Of a DNA stretch of 64,000 bases, positions 10,342-19,193 are shown piece by piece (within the stretch, counting starts at the first letter, position 1; the number at the start of each line of letters is the position of its first letter). The stretch spans positions 124,001-188,000 of the forward strand of contig CAYVFI010000005.1 of the NCBI GenBank assembly GCA_964450955.1. The letters run 5' to 3'. The position numbers were made by a program, and so were the translations under genes. The DNA comes from CAYNWT01 sp964450955. GTDB lineage: Bacteria; Planctomycetota; Planctomycetia; Planctomycetales; Planctomycetaceae. The notes under the pieces are model-generated. The model searched no databases. It saw only the letters and a list, made by a program, of their open reading frames with translations, and was not told where the DNA came from.

Positions 10342-13300
10342 ATGTCAGCAAACTTCATCAAAACCCCAGCGCGGCTTTGCGGCAGGATTGTTGCGATTCG
10401 CACTGCGCTTTGTTTTCTTGCCGTTTCCACGACCACGACCACGGTCGCTCAGGAACGCATCGACTTCAATTTCGACGTGAAACCGATTCTGTCGGACCGT
10501 TGTTATATCTGCCATGGTCCGGACGCCGAACGTCGTGAAGGCGAATTGCGGTTGGATACGAAGTCCGGGGCATTCGCTGAATCGCAGACGGGTGATGTCT
10601 CGCATGTCATCAAGCCTGGCGACGCTTTGCAAAGCGAACTGTTGCGTCGAATCACTTCGACAGACCCGGACGTCATGATGCCGCCGCCGGAATCGAACCT
10701 TTCGATTTCCAAAGCCGAAACAGACAAAATCAAGCAGTGGATCCAGGAGGGCGCGGAATGGAAAGATCACTGGTCCTTCATTCCCGTGGCAGCCGAGGTT
10801 CCGGTCCCCCGCAGCAACAGTTCATGGCCGAAGAACGCGGTCGATCACTTCGTCGTGGACGCACTAACCGGCGGCATAATTCCCTCAGCCCGCGCCCAGA
10901 AAGAACGTTTGATTCGACGTGTCACGTTTGATCTGACCGGGCTGCCGCCAACATTGGACCAGATTGATGCGTACCTTGCGGATACGTCAGAGGCGGCGTT
11001 TGAGAAGGTCGTCGACCGACTGTTGACGTCTGAAGCATACGGCGAACGCATGACATCGGAGTGGCTGGATGTGGCTCGGTATTCCGACACGTACGGCTAT
11101 CAGCAGGATCGCGACCGTTATGTCTGGCCGTGGCGCGACTGGGTCATTAAGGCGTTCAATGCCAACATGCCGTACGACAAATTTGTCACAGAACAGGTTG
11201 CCGGCGACCTGTTGCCCGACGCGACTCAGGATCAAATTCTGGCGACAACATTCAATCGGTTGCACCCGCAAAAAGTAGAAGGCGGAAGTGTTCCAGAGGA
11301 ATTCCGCGTAGAGTACGTAGCCGATCGCGCTCAGACTTTTTCGACTGCGTTTCTTGGTCTGACCATGGAATGCGCGCGGTGTCATGATCACAAGTATGAT
11401 CCGATCCGGCAGAAGGAGTACTACCAGTTGTACGCCTTTTTCAACAACATTGATGAGGCAGGTCTGTATTCGTATTTCACGCCGTCGGCCGTGCCAACAC
11501 CAACGCTGTTGATGCCCAGCGAGAGTGAGAAGAAGTCGATCAGCGACTTGTCCGCGAAGATTGCTCGCGTAGAACGCGCGATGGTTCAACGCTCTGGGGA
11601 TGGCTTCGAAGCATGGTTGCGGGCAAAGCCGCAGGTTGAGGTCAAAGGCCAGATTGCTCACCTTGACTGCGAAAAACAGTCCGGACCAAACCAGGTCGTT
11701 CCCGGTAAGAATGGCAACGCGCTGAAGCTGACTGGTGACGATGCAGTCGGAACGATGGTTGGCAACTTCACTCGCTACCAACCATTCAGTGTTTCGCTGT
11801 GGATGAACACGCCCGACCGAAAAGAACGCGCCGTCATCTTCCATCGCTCTCGCGCGTGGACAGACGCGGCCAGTCGCGGGTACCAGTTGCTGCTGGAGGA
11901 CGGGAAGTTAAGTGCATCGTTGATTCACTTTTGGCCCGGCAACGCAATCCGCGTTCGAGCTATGTCGGCGGTTGCTGTGGGTGAGTGGCAGCACGTGACA
12001 ATCACGTACGATGGTTCCAGTTCAGCCGGCGGGCTGCAGATATTCGTTAACGGAAAGCAAATACCGACGGAGGTTGTGAGAGATAGCCTTTACAAGAACA
12101 TTACCGGTGGTGGCGGCGACAACATCGCCATTGGGCAGCGGTTCAGAGACAATGGGTTTAAGAACGGACTTGTTGACGACTTCCGCGTGTTTGATCGACA
12201 ACTCACCGCTGTTGAAGTCCGCAAGCTGGCGGGAACACTTGAAGCGGTTCCGCCGTCAAAGGACGAGTGGCTGGCGTACTATCACGATTCCACAAAGGAA
12301 GCCGCGGCTGCACGCAAAGAGTTGCAGGAGCTAAGGAAGAAACGCTGCGAGCTGCAGGATCGAACGACCGAGATCATGGTTATGCGAGAACTCAGGCAGC
12401 AGCGTGAGACATTCGTTTTGGCTCGCGGTGCTTACGATGCTCCGGCAGCGAAAGTCCAGATGAACACGCCGGCCGTTTTGCCGGAATTGTCTGGCAACTT
12501 TCCACGCAACCGACTTAGCCTGGCACGCTGGCTGTTCTCCAATCAGCACCCGCTAACCGCGCGGGTTGTTGTGAACCGGTACTGGCAACTGTTATTCGGC
12601 GATGGACTGGTTCGAACTCCCGAAGACTTCGGCAACCAGGGCGCCTTGCCAACTCATCCGCAGTTGCTGGACTGGTTGGCGCGCGACTTCATGGACCATG
12701 GCTGGGATGTGAAGCGTTTACTAAAACAGATCGTTATGTCGGCGACGTACCAGCAGGATTCAAAAGCCGACTCTGAACTGCTGCAGCTTGATCCCGAGAA
12801 CCGTCTGTTAGCGCGGTTTCCCAGCTATCGTCTGCCGGCTGAGATGCTACGCGACAATGCGCTGGCGGTCAGTGGATTATTGGTCAACAAAGTTGGTGGA
12901 CCGCCGGCCAGGCCGTACGAAGTCGAGGCGTCGTTTAAGCCCGTGAAACGCGACAAAGGTGAGGGGCTGTATCGGCGAAGTCTTTACACCTACTGGAAAC
13001 GAACCGGCCCGGCTCCGGCCATGATGACACTGGACGCGGCCAAACGCGACGTGTGTCGAGTGAAACGAGAACGTACGTCTTCGCCGCTGCAGGCGTTTGT
13101 GGTTCTAAACGGCCCCCAGTTTGTCGAAGCCGCCCGAGCCCTCGCGCAAAAGATGTTGCAGGCACACGGTGATAACGATCGGCAGGTGATTGAGAGTCTG
13201 TTTAGAACGCTCATAAGCCGAAAACCGTCCGCTGACGAACTGGCGGTGCTTGAACGACTTCATGAACAGCAACGCACGATCTTCACCAACGATCCGAAGC

Positions 13301-13428
13301 GCGCCGACGCGTATCTGACGTCGGGAGACTTCGTGGTTGCCAAAGGCGTGGAACCAGTGGAACTTGCTGCCATGACCATTGTGGCCAACACGCTGCTTAG
13401 CCTTGATGAAGGCCTGATGAAGCGGTAA
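10342..13428 (+). CDS. PSCyt / DUF1549-LamG-DUF1553 protein
   Basis: A 1028-residue secreted protein of a family greatly expanded in planctomycetes. After a signal sequence (about residues 18-37, ending TVAQ) comes a cytochrome-c-like region with C54-x-x-C-H58 and the PSCyt hallmark PDAERREGELRLD. The DUF1549 region follows and carries a second CxxCH at 344-348 (CARCHDHKYDP). A LamG/concanavalin-A-like domain occupies about residues 445-625 (FSVSLWMNTPDRK, GEWQHVTITYDG, GLVDDFRVFDR). The DUF1553 region runs to the end (LARWLFSNQHPLTARVVVNR, TPEDFGNQG). No DUF1501 partner is adjacent; one lies at the other end of the window. These proteins are thought to act in extracytoplasmic polymer degradation, but the reaction is unproven. 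Confidence 0.92.
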   Translation: MSANFIKTPARLCGRIVAIRTALCFLAVSTTTTTVAQERIDFNFDVKPILSDRCYICHGPDAERREGELRLDTKSGAFAESQTGDVSHVIKPGDALQSELLRRITSTDPDVMMPPPESNLSISKAETDKIKQWIQEGAEWKDHWSFIPVAAEVPVPRSNSSWPKNAVDHFVVDALTGGIIPSARAQKERLIRRVTFDLTGLPPTLDQIDAYLADTSEAAFEKVVDRLLTSEAYGERMTSEWLDVARYSDTYGYQQDRDRYVWPWRDWVIKAFNANMPYDKFVTEQVAGDLLPDATQDQILATTFNRLHPQKVEGGSVPEEFRVEYVADRAQTFSTAFLGLTMECARCHDHKYDPIRQKEYYQLYAFFNNIDEAGLYSYFTPSAVPTPTLLMPSESEKKSISDLSAKIARVERAMVQRSGDGFEAWLRAKPQVEVKGQIAHLDCEKQSGPNQVVPGKNGNALKLTGDDAVGTMVGNFTRYQPFSVSLWMNTPDRKERAVIFHRSRAWTDAASRGYQLLLEDGKLSASLIHFWPGNAIRVRAMSAVAVGEWQHVTITYDGSSSAGGLQIFVNGKQIPTEVVRDSLYKNITGGGGDNIAIGQRFRDNGFKNGLVDDFRVFDRQLTAVEVRKLAGTLEAVPPSKDEWLAYYHDSTKEAAAARKELQELRKKRCELQDRTTEIMVMRELRQQRETFVLARGAYDAPAAKVQMNTPAVLPELSGNFPRNRLSLARWLFSNQHPLTARVVVNRYWQLLFGDGLVRTPEDFGNQGALPTHPQLLDWLARDFMDHGWDVKRLLKQIVMSATYQQDSKADSELLQLDPENRLLARFPSYRLPAEMLRDNALAVSGLLVNKVGGPPARPYEVEASFKPVKRDKGEGLYRRSLYTYWKRTGPAPAMMTLDAAKRDVCRVKRERTSSPLQAFVVLNGPQFVEAARALAQKMLQAHGDNDRQVIESLFRTLISRKPSADELAVLERLHEQQRTIFTNDPKRADAYLTSGDFVVAKGVEPVELAAMTIVANTLLSLDEGLMKR

Positions 13429-13442
13429 GCCCAAAGGCATGT

Positions 13443-13462
13443 GGCTGCGGTACCACGCAGCC
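13443..13462 (+). terminator. Hairpin after the DUF1553 gene
   Basis: GGCTGCG (13443-13449) and CGCAGCC (13456-13462) form a perfect 7-bp stem with a 6-base loop, 15 bases after the stop codon. No T-run follows, so a rho-independent role is uncertain. Confidence 0.35.
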
Positions 13463-13612
13463 GATACGGTCCCGGTTCGGCAGGTTTTGCCGGATCTTGA
13501 GATCTGGGCGCGGTGCGGGAAGTGGGCTTAGAATCCGCACCTCATCTTTTGCAGCACTCGCAGCACTCGCTGCTCTCTCGGCACTTCTCCACCTCACCTG
13601 CCGGACGGTCTC

Positions 13613-13894
13613 ATGCCTTCTTACATCACGCGGATGCTTTTGTTTGTCGCCTTGCTGTTTACCGCGTCGGGCTGCAACTCGTCGCTGATGAACCACAGCG
13701 CTTTTGATTCCATACGTCCAAATCCCAACGACTACCGCGAAGCGTCAGACGATCCCGGTTCGGAATGGGACTTCGTTGGCGATGAAGGCCGAGCGGATCA
13801 ACAGGCAGTGGTTGAAGATGGAGACCAGTGGTTTAAGAAGTACCTGATGTCTCCGCGTGCTCGAAGCATTGAGCGGAACCTTGGGTTCGAATAA
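13613..13894 (+). CDS. Small putative lipoprotein
   Basis: A 93-residue protein with an N-terminal hydrophobic segment (RMLLFVALLFTASGC) ending in a lipobox-like ASGC, so probably lipid-anchored at Cys21. The mature part is acidic (DDPGSEWDFVGDEG) and ends in a helical stretch (KKYLMSPRARSIERNLG). I do not recognise a family; short lipoproteins ending in this SPRARxIERNLG style are, in my recollection, common in planctomycetes. It stands alone on the plus strand, converging on the DUF58 gene with only 22 bases between the stops. Confidence 0.7.
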   Translation: MPSYITRMLLFVALLFTASGCNSSLMNHSAFDSIRPNPNDYREASDDPGSEWDFVGDEGRADQQAVVEDGDQWFKKYLMSPRARSIERNLGFE

Positions 13895-13916
13895 ATCCGC
13901 TTAAGCCGGGGTCTGG

Positions 13917-15227
13917 CTACATCATCTGCCGAGCTTTGACTTCCAGGTACTGATTGATCACGTCGGCGGTCAGGTGTTCTGGCAACGTTTCAACGACCAG
14001 GACACCCGCCTCACGGAGTTTCGCGACCTGTCTGGTGTGCGCGGCCTGCATTTCTGCGGCGCCTGCGACCTGGAAGGCTTCTATGTCGCCGGTCGGAACG
14101 CGGTTCGCCAGTTGGCTCATTGCGGGGTCCTTCAGGAACACGCACAGCACCAGGTGCGGGCTGACCAGCGTTCGGAAATACTGACCGACCGAATTGAGAT
14201 GCTGTTCGTCCACAACGTGTGTGATGAGAATGACCAACGAACGTTTGCGGTGCCGGAGCCGCATGTCTTCAACGGCCAGTGCGTAGTCGGCGACGTCGGT
14301 CGTGGCTTCCAGGTCGAATGTGTGACGCACGATGGTCTGCACACCCGGCTTTCCGCGAACCGCCTTTGTCGCGCGTTCTATCTGAGCGGAGAAGGCTGTG
14401 AGTGCCACGTTGTCGCCCTGACCTAAAGCAATGTAGCTAAGCATGATGGCCGCGTTCAGGCCACGATCCAGGTGCGAGATGCCGTCGGATTCGTTGCGCA
14501 TTGTCCGGCCGGAATCCAGCAGGATGACGATATTTTGGTTCCGTTCGACGTTGAATTCGCGGCTGATCAAACGATTGTGCTTGGCCGTTGCTTTCCAATC
14601 GACCTGGCGAATTTCGTCTTCGAACCGATAATCACGCAGGCGTTCAAACTCACTGCCCTGGCCGCGAAGCCGGTGCATTTTTAGCCCCATCTCCGAGAGA
14701 CGGTTCTTTTGCGCCATGAGTTCGTATTCGTTGACGGCTCGGATGTCCGGGTACACGTTGACATCGCTGACAAGTTCGCGATCACCGCGCATCGACCACA
14801 TTTTCAGCCGACTGGGAAAACGAAAGTGGACTCGAGAAAACGCCGCCTTACCGCGCTGGTGTGGTTTCAGCAGGTATAAAAATTCGTTTTCTTTCCACGG
14901 CCCAAGCGTGGCTGTTTGCGGCAGATCAATCACTTCGGCAGGTTGTGGGTAGTCGTCGGTGATCTCCACCTCAAGTGCATCACGGCTGCGGTTTTGAACC
15001 AGCAAGCGAACCGGGTTACGGGCTCCGACGCTTAGAGTTCCCGCGACCTTGCGTTCAATAAGGATGCTACTTTTTGACGGCGTCAGGACAAGGTCCACTG
15101 CCGCCAGGCCACCGACAAGCAGGTTGTAGATGATTCCCAGCGGCGCAAGGCCTGGAAACCACAGGCTCATGATGAGCGGCAGGATTCCAAGTGCCAGCAG
15201 ATAAAGCAGTGGAGGACGCGGGGTCAT
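13917..15227 (-). CDS. DUF58 domain protein
   Basis: A 436-residue protein with two N-terminal membrane helices (about residues 8-46) and a DUF58 core carrying the family signature GSEFERLRDYRFEDEIRQVD then W-K-A-T-A, near residues 190-215. The following VWA-like part starts NIVILLDSGRTM, which keeps the Asp and one Ser of a metal site (DSGRT), so metal binding may be weak. DUF58 proteins are encoded beside MoxR ATPases, as here, and are thought to be their VWA-like partners in maturation or activation of envelope or cofactor-bearing proteins. Its start overlaps the moxR stop by four bases; it is the last gene of the seven-gene operon. Confidence 0.9.
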   Translation of the reverse strand: MTPRPPLLYLLALGILPLIMSLWFPGLAPLGIIYNLLVGGLAAVDLVLTPSKSSILIERKVAGTLSVGARNPVRLLVQNRSRDALEVEITDDYPQPAEVIDLPQTATLGPWKENEFLYLLKPHQRGKAAFSRVHFRFPSRLKMWSMRGDRELVSDVNVYPDIRAVNEYELMAQKNRLSEMGLKMHRLRGQGSEFERLRDYRFEDEIRQVDWKATAKHNRLISREFNVERNQNIVILLDSGRTMRNESDGISHLDRGLNAAIMLSYIALGQGDNVALTAFSAQIERATKAVRGKPGVQTIVRHTFDLEATTDVADYALAVEDMRLRHRKRSLVILITHVVDEQHLNSVGQYFRTLVSPHLVLCVFLKDPAMSQLANRVPTGDIEAFQVAGAAEMQAAHTRQVAKLREAGVLVVETLPEHLTADVINQYLEVKARQMM

Positions 15228-16183
15228 GAACGAGGAACCTCAACGTTCTCCAGGATGTGCTGGATGACCTGATCTGAGCTGCTGCCTTCGATTTCGGCTT
15301 CCGGACGCAGGCGGATGCGGTGACGCAGGACCCATGGGCTAATTTCTTTGACGTCGTCTGGTGTGACAAAGTCACGACCGCGACACGCTGCAAGAGTTCG
15401 GGCCGCCACAAGTAAGGCGACACTGGCACGCGGGCTGGCTCCAACAGTGACGCTGTGCCACGAACGCGTCTTATCGACGATTTCGACGATGTAGCGCGTC
15501 ACCTTATCTTCGACGATGACTTGCCCACACGCGGCCTGCACTTCCAGGACGTCGGCGGAACTCATGACAGGCTGGATATCAAAACCGGCCAGTTTGTGAG
15601 CTCGACGCCCCTGAGCGTAGTGGCTGACGATCTCTATTTCTTCGGGAACTGTCGGGTAATCGACCAACAGCTTGAACAGGAACCGGTCCACCTGTGCTTC
15701 GGGAAGCGGGTACGTACCTTCGTGTTCGAGTGGGTTTTGAGTCGCGATGACCAGAAACGGGCGATCCAGTTGATACGTTTCGCCGTCTACGGTGACCTGA
15801 GCTTCCTGCATCACTTCCAAAAGTGCCGACTGCGTTTTGGGGGGTGAGCGGTTGATTTCGTCGCCGAGTAGCAGGTTCGTAAACAGCGGGCCACGGTTGA
15901 ATGTGAACTGCTGGTTGGACATGTCGTAGACACTGTGACCGGTCAGGTCTGACGGCATTAGGTCAGGTGTGAATTGAACGCGTGTAAAGTCGCACGTGAC
16001 GACTTTTGACAGCGTATTCACAAGCAGTGTTTTTCCAAGCCCCGGTGGCCCTTCGATTAAAACGCTGCCTTCTGAAAACAGCGCAACCAACACACCTTCG
16101 ACCAGTTCAATCTGGCCGACAACAACCTTGCCGATTTCCTGCATCGCTGCTTCGAATAGTGAAGCAACACGTTGAAGTTCCAT
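15224..16183 (-). CDS. MoxR-family AAA+ ATPase
   Basis: A 319-residue cytoplasmic AAA+ ATPase of normal MoxR length. Walker A is GPPGLGKT (residues 45-52); Walker B and the family motif follow as LLLGDEINRSPPKTQSALLE; sensor 1 is FLVIATQNP followed by LEHEGTYPLPEAQVDRF, the MoxR hallmark. The C-terminal lid has VGASPRASVALLVAARTLA. MoxR proteins act as chaperone-like remodellers together with VWA or DUF58 partners. It follows the DUF4350 gene after a 43-base gap and overlaps the DUF58 gene. Confidence 0.95.
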   Translation of the reverse strand: MELQRVASLFEAAMQEIGKVVVGQIELVEGVLVALFSEGSVLIEGPPGLGKTLLVNTLSKVVTCDFTRVQFTPDLMPSDLTGHSVYDMSNQQFTFNRGPLFTNLLLGDEINRSPPKTQSALLEVMQEAQVTVDGETYQLDRPFLVIATQNPLEHEGTYPLPEAQVDRFLFKLLVDYPTVPEEIEIVSHYAQGRRAHKLAGFDIQPVMSSADVLEVQAACGQVIVEDKVTRYIVEIVDKTRSWHSVTVGASPRASVALLVAARTLAACRGRDFVTPDDVKEISPWVLRHRIRLRPEAEIEGSSSDQVIQHILENVEVPRS

Positions 16184-16226
16184 TTCCGTTCCCTTTTGTC
16201 AATCTGCGGTGTCTGTTTTTGGGCCG

Positions 16227-17420
16227 TCAGGCTTTGGGTTTGTCGCCAACTCGCATTGTTCGATCGCGTAGATTTGCCAGTTGTTGAATTAACGTGGCGG
16301 CGGTTCCGGAGGCGAGATTGGGTGCCTGAATTGCCTTTTGAGTTTCGTTTAGAAGTCGTTCGACCTCCGATTGTTCAATGCCCGATCGAGCCGCCAGGAC
16401 TCCGGCGACTTTATCGATCCGTCCACCGGGTACCTGAGCCACCCCGCGGAAGTATTCAAAATAAGAACGCAGGGCGTGGCTGGCGGTTCCAACCTTGAAG
16501 TGCATGTTTCCAAGCGCCTGAGCATGTTCGACAATCGCGCGGCGGTCGGTACTTTTCGGCAGGATGGCCGGTCCGAATCGCATGCTGCCCCACCAACCGA
16601 ATACCACTGCAATCAGCAGCAGCTGAAGTGATATGGGGCGGAACATGGGTGAGAACAGGATTCCCAGCACGCGTGGTGTGCCACTGGAGCTAAGCGATTC
16701 GTCGAAGTAAATCCGACCGTAGGGGCGACAGAGTTCGAACAGTTTGCTGGCGACCTGCCGCAACTTCGGATCAAACATGGCTTCGTTCTGGAATACGAAA
16801 TCCGACGCGACAAACGTCGCCGAACCTGCACCCGTGCGACGACGTACGGCCTGAACGCGGCCACCAACGGTAACAAGAATTTGATTCGCTGAGCCGCCGC
16901 GTTCGAGTTTCAGGTTGGATGTCGATGCCCACGGAATTGACTGTTGTTCCCAGGTTCGAGCCAATCCGATGGTCGGCTTGTCACTTTCTAACGGATCGCT
17001 GGGTGCCACCCATGAGTTGTTAATGGTGACATCGAATCGCCCCGTTTGAATATCCTGTGTGTAAGCGTTAGGGGCAAACAGTAGGCGACCGCCCGAGTTA
17101 ACGAACCGCCAAAGTTCATCCCATTCTTCTTCGGACGGGTTCCGAGCGGGGCTAAGAATCACAAGGACTTCTGCATCCTCGGGAATCAACTTGTCAACAC
17201 TACGTGCGATTTTCACATCCGGATGCAGCGATCGCATGGTCTGGTAGTAGGCGTACTTGCCGATCTCCTGCGTGCTGTAGCTGTCCGCATCGCTGGTGCT
17301 GTCGCCGGGAATCCACCAGAAAGAAAGCACGAATAGAAACGCGATCCCCAGCATCCAGAACAATTGTTTGTTGGCCAGCAGGTTAAGAAATCGATGTGGT
17401 TTTGCCGGGTTGGTGCTCAT
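16227..17420 (-). CDS. DUF4350 domain membrane protein
   Basis: A 397-residue protein with an N-terminal helix (about residues 19-37, LFWMLGIAFLFVLSFWW). The extracytoplasmic DUF4350 domain shows the usual pattern: YAYYQTMRSLHPDVKIARS, then VLVILSPARNPSEEEWDELW and VNSGGRLLFAP, resembling an amidotransferase-like Rossmann fold. A second helix follows at about residues 262-280 (LQLLLIAVVFGWWGSM). The cytoplasmic end is helical. DUF4350 genes habitually sit beside DUF4129 and MoxR genes, as here. The biochemical role is unknown. Its start overlaps the DUF4129 stop by four bases. Confidence 0.85.
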   Translation of the reverse strand: MSTNPAKPHRFLNLLANKQLFWMLGIAFLFVLSFWWIPGDSTSDADSYSTQEIGKYAYYQTMRSLHPDVKIARSVDKLIPEDAEVLVILSPARNPSEEEWDELWRFVNSGGRLLFAPNAYTQDIQTGRFDVTINNSWVAPSDPLESDKPTIGLARTWEQQSIPWASTSNLKLERGGSANQILVTVGGRVQAVRRRTGAGSATFVASDFVFQNEAMFDPKLRQVASKLFELCRPYGRIYFDESLSSSGTPRVLGILFSPMFRPISLQLLLIAVVFGWWGSMRFGPAILPKSTDRRAIVEHAQALGNMHFKVGTASHALRSYFEYFRGVAQVPGGRIDKVAGVLAARSGIEQSEVERLLNETQKAIQAPNLASGTAATLIQQLANLRDRTMRVGDKPKA

Positions 17421-18346
17421 GAATCAGTCTCCGCATCGGACTGGATTGCGGGAGGCTGGGAAGCGGCGGTCGTTGGGGCCGCCGCAGTCGCCTTCTTCGC
17501 AATCAGGTCCTGCTGTTGTTTCATCGCGGTTTCCGCATCAAGCATTTTTCCGAACGCGTTCTTGTATTCGGTCAGGCACTTCTGAAACTGTTCGTCACTG
17601 GCCTCCCGGCGTCCAAAGTAGACGCGTTCGAAGTTAAGAATAATTCCAGCGAACCGTTTGCGCTGCTGTTCGCGGCGATAGACGGCTCTGACGTAATCCC
17701 GGTTCGTCAGTCCCTTGCGAAATCGAATCAGCCCCGCGCGTTCAATCCAGCTCATGCCACCCAGCACCAACTGTCGCAACGCGCGGCGGTTGTCGCCCTG
17801 GCGAGCCAGCTCCATAGCGCGGTGCATGTATTCGTCTGAGGGAATCTCGCCGGGTGGGGTCGATGGTTGAATTGCATCTGTGTCGAGATCTGAAGCAACT
17901 CGCGTACGCTCTTTTTCGTCGGCGATACGCACGGATGCCGATTTAATGATAAACGCGACAATAATCGCCAGCAGGATGCCAACCAGTACCCAAACGATAA
18001 CGGTGCCACCACTGAATCCACCAAAACTCCATCCGCCTCCGCCTGCGGGGACCGTTCTTGTCGGTCTGAACCAACTGGCGACCCACCTCCAGAACCTTGT
18101 CCACCAGTTTGGCGCAGTGATTCGCGGTGCTTCACCCAGGTCGAACCGCTTTAGCCTGGTTCGCAGCCGTTTGTAAGCCGGCTTGTTAAGTTCGTCTTTA
18201 AATGCGCTATCGACGCGGGTTTCGTCCATGAAGGTCTCGTTGACCTGGCTCAATTCAACAGACTGCAATGGCGTCACGGTGTCGGCGACTGGCTTTTCGG
18301 CTGTCGTCTGCAGCGTCGCGATAATGATGAAAGTGAGTGTAGTCAC
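17417..18346 (-). CDS. DUF4129 domain membrane protein
   Basis: I place the start at GTG 18346, seven bases after the stop of the upstream gene; a longer frame reads back only through that gene. The 309-residue protein opens with a hydrophobic stretch (MTTLTFIIIATLQ), has a mid-protein helix (about residues 128-152, GTVIVWVLVGILLAIIVAFII) and a C-terminal DUF4129 domain (YMHRAMELARQGDNRRALRQ, LTNRDYVRAVYRREQQRKR). DUF4129 is often found with transglutaminase or MoxR/DUF58 genes in envelope-linked operons. The weak GAGAA ribosome site suggests translational coupling to the upstream gene. Confidence 0.8.
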   Translation of the reverse strand: MTTLTFIIIATLQTTAEKPVADTVTPLQSVELSQVNETFMDETRVDSAFKDELNKPAYKRLRTRLKRFDLGEAPRITAPNWWTRFWRWVASWFRPTRTVPAGGGGWSFGGFSGGTVIVWVLVGILLAIIVAFIIKSASVRIADEKERTRVASDLDTDAIQPSTPPGEIPSDEYMHRAMELARQGDNRRALRQLVLGGMSWIERAGLIRFRKGLTNRDYVRAVYRREQQRKRFAGIILNFERVYFGRREASDEQFQKCLTEYKNAFGKMLDAETAMKQQQDLIAKKATAAAPTTAASQPPAIQSDAETDS

Positions 18347-18353
18347 GATTTTC

Positions 18354-19193
18354 TCAGGCCAGTTTGCCCAGGCGTTGGGCTTCGATTCGGAAATCGAGTT
18401 CGACGTCCCAGCCTTCTTTTTGAATGCGCACGTCCAGGTAACAGAAGAACCATGCCAGTCGGATAAGTGGATAAACCAGCCACATGAGGGCATGCAGAAC
18501 AGTGATGAACAACGGGTGCGCGATTATGACTGTGAGGAATTCTTCCCCATCCTCAAACATCAAACCAATGAAGGCGGTGAAATCCATGCCCATGATTTGC
18601 AGCCCTGTCAGCAGGGCCGCTGCGCGTTCGAGAAGTAAGAACAGCCCAAAGACAACAAGCGCGTAAAAGGCGAATACCGCCAGGCCTCTCCCGACCAGGT
18701 CTGAGAAAACATTCGTCATCAGACTTTTTCGCCGTGCGGCCACCTTGTTACCGGGCGTGCTTTCCAGGTACAGAATTTCGGCGATGAACCCGGAATGCAC
18801 GACAACCAGGAGTGGCGGCAGAATTAAGCACCACAGGACCCCACCGAGCACGCGGGTCAGCAGCATGTAACCAAACAGACGCCAAAAGCGTTTTCGCAAC
18901 GCGCTAAATGACTCGCCCACGCGAAACTCGTCACCGAAAACACGACGACCAGCGCCGATAACCAGAACCGCGCCAAGTATCGGGCTCAGCAGTGCGAACA
19001 GGATTAGGCTGACAAATAAAGACTGATCCGTGTACGCCATCAACCACCAAGTCAACAGGGTTGATGGCACTGCGAAGAACGCAGTCATTGTCGCCACAGC
19101 GCCGAAGTGTTCTCGAACAAATACGACAGCCAGGTCAATACAACCGGTGATCTTTCGACGTTCTATCGTGATGGCAGATCCGTCAAGCTGCAT
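18354..19193 (-). CDS. Integral membrane protein of the MoxR/DUF58 operon
   Basis: A 279-residue protein with five to six predicted helices (for example AVATMTAFFAVPSTLLTWWL, VSLILFALLSPILGAVLVIG, LGGVLWCLILPPLLVVVH, LAVFAFYALVVFGLFLLL, LFITVLHALMWLVYPLIRLA). It ends in a charged tail, CYLDVRIQKEGWDVELDFRI, which resembles the end of glycerophosphoryl-diester-phosphodiesterase-type or YciC-like membrane proteins, but I cannot assign a family with confidence. It overlaps the upstream SpoIIM gene by 11 bases and precedes DUF4129 by seven, so it is clearly an operon member. Confidence 0.75.
   Translation of the reverse strand: MQLDGSAITIERRKITGCIDLAVVFVREHFGAVATMTAFFAVPSTLLTWWLMAYTDQSLFVSLILFALLSPILGAVLVIGAGRRVFGDEFRVGESFSALRKRFWRLFGYMLLTRVLGGVLWCLILPPLLVVVHSGFIAEILYLESTPGNKVAARRKSLMTNVFSDLVGRGLAVFAFYALVVFGLFLLLERAAALLTGLQIMGMDFTAFIGLMFEDGEEFLTVIIAHPLFITVLHALMWLVYPLIRLAWFFCYLDVRIQKEGWDVELDFRIEAQRLGKLA

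Noticed and set aside
13497..13534. TTGAGA ... TAGAAT as promoter of the small lipoprotein
   Set aside because: The spacer is 26 bases, too long for sigma70.
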